Of a DNA stretch of 64,000 bases, positions 53,453 through 62,500 are shown piece by piece; positions within the stretch are counted from its first letter, which is position 1, and every line of letters begins with the position of its first letter. The stretch is from Schlesneria sp. (lineage in GTDB: Bacteria; Planctomycetota; Planctomycetia; Planctomycetales; Planctomycetaceae): positions 1-64,000 of the forward strand of contig JAQGHU010000039.1 of assembly GCA_028291515.1 (NCBI GenBank), written 5' to 3'. Both the position numbers and the translations under genes were made by a program. The notes under the pieces were generated by a model. It saw only the letters and a list, made by a program, of their open reading frames with translations, made no database searches and had not been told where the DNA came from.

Positions 53453-54943
53453 TCAACGCGCCGTCGATGTCTCAAGCGATTCTTGCAAGGTGATGGTGAT
53501 GTGAGTCGACATGCCACTGGCTAACACGGGGGAGGCAAGTTGTTCAACACTCTTCGCGGCGACGGACCAGCCAGCGGAAGTCACGTGGAACCAGGCGACG
53601 TGCAACGGAAGATCGCGAAGTGTCGCTTCGCCTGACGAATTCGATATTGCTTCGAATCGCCCCGTTTTCTCACGGAAGTGCTCGATGTCGGCCTGCGGAT
53701 TAGCCAAAGAAGCTCGTGTTGTCCGCTGATAGTTGCAATAAGCAGGCTCCGAATTGCCGATTCCCCCAATTCGAAGGCTGGCTCGAACTCTGACGCCACT
53801 GACTGGATGTCCTACTTGATCAACAAAGGTCAGGATACATGAGGATGCGGGTTCCATTAGAAGGACCGGCTTCATTGTGTCGCGGCCCAGGCGGAACAGT
53901 TGCGGATAGCTATTTCCTTCTCGGATTTCAGGTTCCGGACCGTAACGAGTTGCGGCCGCAAGGAACTTTTCGATCTCAACGGGACGGGACACATATCCAT
54001 CACAGTAGGCCAAGAGTTCTAGATCGGCCATCGGCGGCAACGATGCGAACTCGAAAGAGCCATCGGCGCGAATATCGGCCCAGTCTTCCCACGCCAGTTG
54101 GCTGAACTCTGGGCGTTCGCTCATCGCGTCGCCTGGCAGGCAAACGCGGGCAAAGACGCGGCCGTTCCGGACAGGACGCGGAACTGCCGCATCGAGTTGT
54201 CCTTCCACTCGCGCGCCCGCCGACACCTTTGCGATCATCTCGGTAGGATCGTCACCCTCAGCATGAACCGGCATGATCATTGGCCAACTAAATTGAGGCG
54301 GACCATCCCCCGGAAGATGGACAATCCAACATCGACTGCACGCAGAATAGAAGCCTGCCGACTGAAACAGGCCTTCATCAGTCTTGGTCCAACGGACATT
54401 ACTCAGAGGAAAATTGAAAACCGCAGACAGGTCGTCCAGCGGAATGCCAGGGTCCGTCGAATACGCACCGACACGAATCTTGCGAGTTCGATACATCCCC
54501 GCTTGTCCATCCGCTTCGCCGACTATCTTGGGCTGCGCGGGATTTCGCTCTCCGCAAAAATAGTTGTCCGTGGAGAACTCAGGGTGATCACAACGAAATA
54601 TGAACCCCACGATCTCGTGAGACGTCAGTCCCGCACCACCGACCGCGTACTTGGGCATTTCAAATGAAGCGAATCCCTCATTGTCGCTAACTGGCCGCGG
54701 GATCGGTCCCCAGGCGTCATACGACCATTCGGACACGCGGGCCGGACTGGCAATCCGCATTCCCATCGGGGCGTACAGGCGAATGACTGCACCTTCGATC
54801 GGCTTTCGATCCTTCCAATCCACCACTTTGATACGCCAGATTCGCCACTCGATATTCGCTGGGCGCAAGGCGTTTGCTGGCTCATCGCTGCCATAGGTCG
54901 CAGCCCCTGCCAAGAACACCACCATGGTGAAAACAATTCTCAT
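53453..54943 (-). CDS. Exported protein with carboxypeptidase-regulatory repeats
   Basis: 496 residues from ATG 54943; signal peptide about 1-19 (MRIVFTMVVFLAGAATYG). The mature part has several beta-sandwich segments of the Big/carboxypeptidase-regulatory type (IEGAVIRLYAPMGMRI ..., GRVFARVCLPGDAMSERPEFSQLAWEDWADIRADGSFEFASLPPMADLELLAYCDGYVSR, and a last one with GHPVSGVRVRASLRIGG ... GEATLRDLPLHVAWFHVTSAGWS). It lies between MoxR and DUF58 and reads in the same direction, so it may be co-transcribed. No catalytic motif seen. Its role in the system is unknown. Confidence 0.65.
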   Translation of the reverse strand: MRIVFTMVVFLAGAATYGSDEPANALRPANIEWRIWRIKVVDWKDRKPIEGAVIRLYAPMGMRIASPARVSEWSYDAWGPIPRPVSDNEGFASFEMPKYAVGGAGLTSHEIVGFIFRCDHPEFSTDNYFCGERNPAQPKIVGEADGQAGMYRTRKIRVGAYSTDPGIPLDDLSAVFNFPLSNVRWTKTDEGLFQSAGFYSACSRCWIVHLPGDGPPQFSWPMIMPVHAEGDDPTEMIAKVSAGARVEGQLDAAVPRPVRNGRVFARVCLPGDAMSERPEFSQLAWEDWADIRADGSFEFASLPPMADLELLAYCDGYVSRPVEIEKFLAAATRYGPEPEIREGNSYPQLFRLGRDTMKPVLLMEPASSCILTFVDQVGHPVSGVRVRASLRIGGIGNSEPAYCNYQRTTRASLANPQADIEHFREKTGRFEAISNSSGEATLRDLPLHVAWFHVTSAGWSVAAKSVEQLASPVLASGMSTHITITLQESLETSTAR

Positions 54944-55177
54944 ACTCGTTACCCACTCAGAGACTCGAGTGGCAATTTGAGCGAACGCAATCCGATCGAT
55001 TGCTACTGACAACTTGAGGACTCCATGTCCCTGACACCACGATTCGCCTGTCATTCTGAAGCCATGATCCATCATGTTGAAACACGACACGTGTGACAGG
55101 TGTCCCAGTCTTTGAGCGAAATGACTATTAAACTGCATGGTTCTGGGACCTCACGGGGCGGTCACGATTCACGAGCA

Positions 55178-56170
55178 CTACGCTTGCGCTGCCTTCAAGA
55201 TCCCCTCGACAACCGTATCGGTTTGGATTCCTTCTGCCTGACCTTCGAAGTTTAGGATGATGCGATGTCGCAACACTCCTAGCGCGACCGCCTTCAGATC
55301 GTCTCGAGCGACATGATAGCGTCCATCCAGAATCGCCAGAATTTTTGCAGCGAGGATCATGGCTTGAGCACCGCGAGGGCTGCTGCCGTATCTCACATAT
55401 TTCCGCGTGATCTCCGGAGCCGTCGCGTGATCGGGGTGAGTCGCCAGGACCAGCGAAATTCCGTAGCGACGAACGTCGTCCGCGATGGGAATCTGTCGAG
55501 CCAACTGCGACATTGCCAAGACACGCTCACCGACCAAGACGGGTTGAGCTCGTGGCGTCGTCGCTTCAGTGGTTCGATCGAGAATCACTTCCAACTGTTC
55601 GAGCGTCGGGAATTTGACGATGAGCTTATTGAAGAACCGGTCTAGCTGGGCTTCTGGCAGCGGATAGGTTCCTTCCATTTCCAGCGGGTTCTGGGTCGCC
55701 AGCACGAAGAATGGTTCGGGCAGCTTGAACGTCTGGCCGGCGATGGTGACCGTGTGTTCCTGCATTGCCTCCAACAGTGCCGACTGCGTTTTTGGTGTCG
55801 CGCGATTGATTTCGTCAGCGAGCAGAATGTTGGTGAAGATCGGGCCCTGCTGAAATTCGAATTTCTTCTGCTTGTCGGGCGTCTCCAGCACGACGTTCGT
55901 GCCCAGCAAGTCGGCGGGCATCAGGTCGGGGGTGAACTGGACGCGATTGAACTTCAGATGCAGGGCGTCGGCCAATGTTCGGACTAGCATCGTCTTACCC
56001 AGGCCCGGAACGCCCTCCAGCAGCACATGTCCGCCGCCGATCAAGCAGGTCAGCGTCGCCTGCACGATCTCGTCGTTGCCGACAATCACCTTGCCGATTT
56101 CGTCGCGAAGAGTTTTGAAATCGGCCCGGAACTGATCGCACAGTTGCTGCGTCTCTGCTGTCGTCGACAT
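55178..56170 (-). CDS. MoxR-family AAA+ ATPase
   Basis: 330 residues from ATG 56170; the open frame to 56434 is not coding. Walker A G53-V-P-G-L-G-K-T60, Walker B ILLADEINRA (about 113-121), sensor 1 in FFVLATQNPLEMEGTYPLPEAQLDRFF and the MoxR-type C-terminal lid (DDLKAVALGVLRHRIILNFEGQAEGI). The length is normal (about 320-335). MoxR proteins act as chaperones with DUF58 and VWA proteins. It is the first gene of the minus-strand operon; divergent from the TPR gene at 56501. Confidence 0.93.
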   Translation of the reverse strand: MSTTAETQQLCDQFRADFKTLRDEIGKVIVGNDEIVQATLTCLIGGGHVLLEGVPGLGKTMLVRTLADALHLKFNRVQFTPDLMPADLLGTNVVLETPDKQKKFEFQQGPIFTNILLADEINRATPKTQSALLEAMQEHTVTIAGQTFKLPEPFFVLATQNPLEMEGTYPLPEAQLDRFFNKLIVKFPTLEQLEVILDRTTEATTPRAQPVLVGERVLAMSQLARQIPIADDVRRYGISLVLATHPDHATAPEITRKYVRYGSSPRGAQAMILAAKILAILDGRYHVARDDLKAVALGVLRHRIILNFEGQAEGIQTDTVVEGILKAAQA

Positions 56171-56500
56171 GCGTTGAAACTCCGGTGACTTAGTGAGCCG
56201 CTCCGGACGATGCCCGAGCGGTGAATCGACACTGATGGGGACTGAAGATGTTTGTACAACGAGGTTCGCGAGATTCTGTCGCTGCACGCTTCCCAACGCA
56301 AGCGGATCAAGACAGAATGCCTGACGCATCTCGCCGCACGATCGCGGCCAACAAGAGGGGAACGATGCCCGGCTTCGTTCCCTGATGACGCGGAGCGTCG
56401 TCCATATTCCAATCCTTTCGATCGTTGATATCACTACCGACTTCAGGCCGAACCCAGACGGGCTGCTGGCCTTTTTCTAAAAGCATCCGGAGTTCCTCCC
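56171..56500. other. Divergent regulatory region between MoxR and TPR genes
   Basis: 330 bp containing the promoters of both the MoxR operon and the giant TPR gene, so the two could be co-regulated. No palindromic operator stands out by eye. Confidence 0.5.
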
Positions 56501-59500
56501 ATGGTGTTCCTTCCCACTCGACCGCGAACGTGGATGGTTCTGGCTTGGACGCTCAGTCTGGCGTATTCGTTCCCGGTGATCGGTCAAGAGGCCGATCCCG
56601 AGGAAGTGCAGGCGGTGACGACGAACTCCAAGTTCGTGACGGTCCTGGAAAAGAATCCTCGCCGCGGCACAGCCCTCGACAAGGTTTATGGCTTCTATGT
56701 CGAACGCGGGACACTGGACGGTTTCATCAAGACTTATCGCGAAAGGGCAGCGGCAACGAAGGGAGCCGCCGCATCTTCGTCATGGATGATCGTCGGCTTG
56801 ATGGAATCGCTGCGCGGTCAAGATGCCGCATCGGTCGAAGCGTTCAGCCAGGCTGAGGAACTGGACGACAAGAACTATCTTTCGCCATACTACCTGGGAC
56901 AAGCGCTGGTTTTAGTCGGGCAACCCGACAAAGCCGCTGAGGCACTCGAACGAGCCATCCAGCGCAAACCGGCACCGGCCGATCAACTGGAAGTGTTCCA
57001 AACGCTGGGCCGGGTCTATCAGCGAGCCCAAAAGAATGATAAGGCTCTTGAAGTCTGGAACCGACTGGAAAAGCAGTTCCCCAATGACGCGCGTGTGCAG
57101 GAACAGATCGCCACGACGCTGTTGGAAGAGAACGAATTTGCGGCCGCGTTGCCGCGGTTTGAGAATTTGGCCAAGACATCGAAGGATAAATATCGTCAGT
57201 CGCAATTCCAAATGGAGGCGGCCGAGATCAAAGTTCGACTAGGCAAGTCGGACGAAGCGATCAAGGAATTCGAGAAGCTGCTCGGGCAACTGAACCCCGA
57301 CAACTGGCTGTTCCGCGAAGTTCGACGGCGAATCGAAAACGTCTACCTGCGTACCGACGATCAGGCGGGTTTGATTGGGTACTACGAAGCGTGGACGAAA
57401 AAGAATCCTGAAGATCTGGAAGCGATCTCGCGACTGGCTCGCTTGCTGGCAGGTCTGGGTCGCGGTGCTGAAGCCCAGTCCTGGCTCGAAAAGGGATTGA
57501 AATCGGCTCCATCGCGAAAGGAACTCCGAAACGCCCTGATCGCGCAATTGGTGTATGAACAGAAATTTCCCGAAGCAATCGCGCAGTATGAGCAACTCGA
57601 TAAGTACGAGCCCAATAATCCTGACACGTTGCGCGACTGGGGTCGGCTGATCCTGAAAGATACGAAACGCGACGAGGCAACTCGAAAGAAGGATGCCGGG
57701 ACCGTCTGGCGTCGACTGACGGCCGCCAAGCCCAAAGATCCCCTGATCGCTTCGCAAGTCGCCGAGCTATTCCGTCATGCCGAAATGATCGACGATGCAT
57801 TGGCCCTGTATCGCAAGTCCATTGAACTCGCTCCAGAATCGGCCCAATACAAGGAATATCTGGGCGAGTACTTCCATTCACTACAACGTAAAGACGAAGC
57901 GATGGCCACTTGGCGGCAGATGGCCGAGGGGAAGGCCAAAACAGCCGCGAATCTGGCGCGACTCGCCGAAGTTCTCGCGGGATTCGGCTACCTGAGTGAA
58001 GCCGTCGATTCGAATGCCGAAGCCTGCCAGCTGGATCCCAAAGACATCAATCTGCAGATCAAGCAGGCCGATCTGCTGTCTCAAGCGGAAAAGCATGACG
58101 AAGCACTCAAGCAATTGGCTGTTGTCCAGAAGCTGGCCGCCAATGATGAAGAGCGAGAAGCCTGGCTGCAGCGTGAGTTGAAAGAACTGCAGACGTTGGA
58201 GCAACTGAAGGATCGCATCACCGCGGCCCGCATGGAACTCGATGCCCTCACTGCCCCGACAACGGACAAGGAGAAAGCGGCACGATCAGAGAAGTGGTTC
58301 TGGCTGGCACGGGCCTATGAATCGGAGCGACAACTGAAGGAAGCCGCGGAAGCGGTTTCGAAAGCGGCTGACTTGGCACCGCAATCAGTTCCAATCCTGA
58401 TGTCAACGGCGCGTATTCTGGAAGCCCAGCAGAATCTGTTGGCCGCTGTTGAAACTAACACGAAGCTGGCTGCAATCGATCGTCGCTACCGGACAGAATA
58501 CCTGAAGAAAGTGGCGCAGTTGGAAGTCCAGTTGGGTCGTCGCGAAAAAGCGATCCAAGCAGGTCGCGATGTCCTGGCCGCTGCGCCCGGCAACCCAGAA
58601 CTCTACGAGTTCTTCTCGCAGCTTTGTTTCCAACTGGGCGAAAACGAAGAAGGGCTGCAAGCCTTGCGGCGGTCTGTTCGCGTGAACCCGACCGAGCCCA
58701 AGGGGCTGCTACTGCTGGCATCGGCATTGGGTGAGCAGTTTCGCACGGGCGAATCGATCGAACTGTATTGGCGAGCGTTCGACAAAGCCAACAATCTTGA
58801 AGACCGACTGTCGGTCGTGCCGCGGCTGACGGAGTTGTACCTGCAAACAAATCAATTCGACCGATTGCTGGAACGATTGGAGAATCGTCGTCGCGAGCCA
58901 AACCAACAGCGGGAAATGACCATTTGTATCGCGCAGGCTTACCAATCAGCGGGTGACGACGGCAACGCGCGACAAGAGTTGGAAAAGCTGCTGACGGAAG
59001 ACACGCGTGACACTCAGTTGCTGCAGCAACTGGTCAAGCTCTGCGAACAGGACGGCGATCTGGAAGCCGCAATCCGCTTCCAGCAACAGATGAACAAAAT
59101 CGCTCCCGGCAAGGAAGGGACGATGCGTCTGGCACAATTGCTGATGAAATCTGGTGATTCCGAAGAGGCGACTGCTTTGCTGACGCGAGCAACCGCCGAC
59201 GAAAAAGATCCCGAGCAGCTGATCAAGTCGGTCGACTCGCTGTTGACTCAGAAGAACTACGATCAGGTGCTGGGCATTCTGGAACGGTTAGTCCGCGACC
59301 AACCCAAGAACTGGGAGTTACTCTATCGCCAAGGAGTCGCCCTCGCGTCGACGAAACCCGAAGAAGCGACCCGTCGGTTCGACACCATACTGGCGATGAA
59401 CATCAATGATGATGAACAGACATTGATGGCGAAAAACCAGGCGAAAAAGAACACGGGGCGGCAGCGAAGTCCTGCCGTCCAATTTCGCGAGATGAACCCG

Positions 59501-62500
59501 TTCATGCAACGCCTGCAATATACGCATACCATCCGTCAGACCGTTGGACTGGACCAGAATAACTACTACAACTCTGGTTATGCGCAACAGCAACCGTTCT
59601 GGGCTCCGCACGATTTCGGAACGACCAGACTGGCCAGCTTGGCCTGGTTGCAACTGTTCGCCAAAAATGCCGGCAAAGAAGAGGATTTCTTGAAGCAACA
59701 CCGCGCGGCCGCGGAGAAATCGACGGATCGTCGCACCACTATCGATACCTATTACCTGGCAGCATTGAGGAACGATAGCAAAGAGCAGTATGAGATTCTG
59801 AAGAAGCTGTCGCAGCAACCTGGAGCTGACATCGGCATTAAGTCGACGTATCTGACTCTGCTTGGTTCGCGTGGCGGTCCTCAGGTCGCCGCCGTCGTAA
59901 ACGAGGAGACCGGTGAGCGAGAAATCAAGCTCGACCCACTGGATAAGGAGGAACTCGAACACGTCCTGGCGATCTACAAAGAGCTTGACGATGCCACATC
60001 GATGATGAACTACGGCCAGACTTTTCTGGAGGTGGTCGCCGCAGAACTCAAACGGGCCGGCCGCACCGAAGATGCCGACCAGATGTTTCAGCAGACTTTG
60101 CAGGCCGCGAAGTCCCCCGTGCAGATTGCGTCAGTCATGGCGGGAACGATTCAACGTGGTGACTACGCAACCACGATGAAACTGCTCGATCGACTGGTCG
60201 AACTAAAATCGGAAGCTTCTGCAAATACGACATCTGGCGGCTACAACTATGCGCAGTACGTTTCCACACCACAGTATCAAGCGCAGATCCTGGCGCAATT
60301 GATGGCCAAACGCGCCCAGAAGAAGGAACTCGGCGATGTCCTGGGACTGTGGGATCGGTATCTGGCAATCGCGGTCAGCAGACACGAGGCGGATAAGAAG
60401 CTGACGGCCGCCACAAGAAAACGAAACGCCAGCAATAACCCGTACGGCTCCCAAGGCTACTTTTATATCTGGCGAGGCAACAACCAGCAGTACGAGCAAG
60501 TCGACTTCCCCACTCCGAATGCCATCTATGATCATTCGTCCCTGCAGATGTTGCGGCAGACATTCGCGGTCTACAAAGATGTTGATTCGACAAAAAGTCT
60601 GATTGATCATTTCCAGCAGAAGTTAAAAGACGACAAGACCCCGGCGCAGCAACAAATCTTCTGGAAGCTGGGGCTCGGCTATCTCTTCTGGTGGAACGAC
60701 GACAAGGACGATTCCCTGACCGTACTGACGGAAGCCGCCAATTCGCTGGCCGGCGATGAAGAGATGGCGTTTGAGCTGGCTCGACTGCACGAGAAACGAG
60801 GAGATCCCCAGGAGGCATTGGCGATCATCGAGGCGCTTCCGGCCGCTGATCAGCAAACGATGCAAAAGCGTGAGATCGCCGCGTTGCGGCTGTCCGTGAA
60901 TAGCGGAAACATCGATCGCGCGCGGACCGCTGCCGAACGGTTGTTCGGTCTGCGACTCGATTCCAATCTGCAGATCCAACTCGCCAGACAAATGCATCAG
61001 TTGGGAATGCACGAACAGGCGGAAGCGGTGCTGTCTCGTGCGGGACGCCAGGCCGGCAACAAAACCGATGTCCTGATGAATCTGATGCAGCAGTATCAAT
61101 CACAAGGTAAGAACGACGTGGCGACCCAAATCGCTCATCAATTGCTGCGACGATCTGCTGGTACAGCGGCTCAGTACGCATTGAATAGCGGACGGCGTTC
61201 AGGTCGCGATGACAGTGGAGCACGCCAGCAAGCGCTGCAGGTCTTGAAACGATCGGGCAAGCTGCCGGAAATGACCAAGAAGGTCGAAGATCAACTGGCG
61301 CATTCACCGAAGTCTCAGAAGCTGATCGAGACGCTGATTGAGTATTACACGGCCGCAGACAATTCCAAGAAAGTGGCCGAATTGTCGGCGAAATACGCTG
61401 AAACGAAGGGAGACGATCCGCAATTCCGCTATCAGTTGGCGATGCAACTGGTTCGCGACGGCAAACACAAAGAGGCACTGGAACACTTTAAGGTCTCTCT
61501 CAAAAAAGATCCTCGCCTGCTGCGCAATGGGTACTGGGAGATTCAGAATGCGTTTGAGAATGCCGACAAACTGGATGATCTGGCGACTCTCTACGAAGAA
61601 ATCGACCTGAAGTCGTTCCGACAAAGCCCCTACGAACTGACAAACCTCATCAGCAATATGTCACGGCGCGATAAGACGAAGGATCGATCGATTTCGCTGT
61701 TCAAGAAAGCCTGGGCGGATCTGCCGGACCAACGGGCGCAATTGCTCTCTAACCTGAACAGCGATGTCCTCTGGAACATGCCTGAAATCTACGACTACGC
61801 ACGTCAGGGCATTATTCCGACGGAGACATCGCTCGCTCAAACAGGCGCGTGGACAGGATTTGGCAGCGTTCAGAGCTGGGGCAGCGAAGGGAAGATGACA
61901 ACCCTGCTAAGCCGTCTCCTGACCATGGCGGCGCAGTCGAAAAAACTGGACGCACTGGCCACTGAGATTACAGAAGCTCGTACCAAATTAAAGAATTGGC
62001 AAGCGGGTGAACCGCTGCTCGCCATGATCGATTTGCGTCGAGGTCGAGTCGACGAGGGCAAAGCGGTTTTTGAAAAGCTGTTGCCTACCATGAAAGGGGT
62101 CCAGCAGGTCGGCTACTACACGCATTGGGAGATCGCTCAGGAACTGATGGCTCATGAATCCTGTGTCGACCTGGCCATTCTCTATCTTGAAGCCGCGACC
62201 AAAGAACAAAGTTTGATGACGGGGAACGAATTCACTTATACGCCCGGAAAAGCGCTCGTGAACTTGTACCGCCAACGAGGACGAAAAGACGATGCGCGAC
62301 GCGTCATCCTGAAGGCCATCAATGACAAGACAACTGGCAACTATGGAAACAGAGAATACGAGGTCTATCGAAAGCTTCGAAATACGATCGCGCTCGGTAA
62401 AGAAGTACGCACGCTGGGCTACCCTGTCGATGCGATCCGCCTGTATCAGGAGGCACTCTCGAGAGGCGAAGACATGGTCACGGCGCAGCGCTATGGCGGC

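Noticed and set aside
47685-56500. Possible R2 or S-layer type secretion system
   Set aside because: No secretin, ATPase or pilin genes of such systems are present; the MoxR-DUF58-VWA set fits better with Bat-type clusters.
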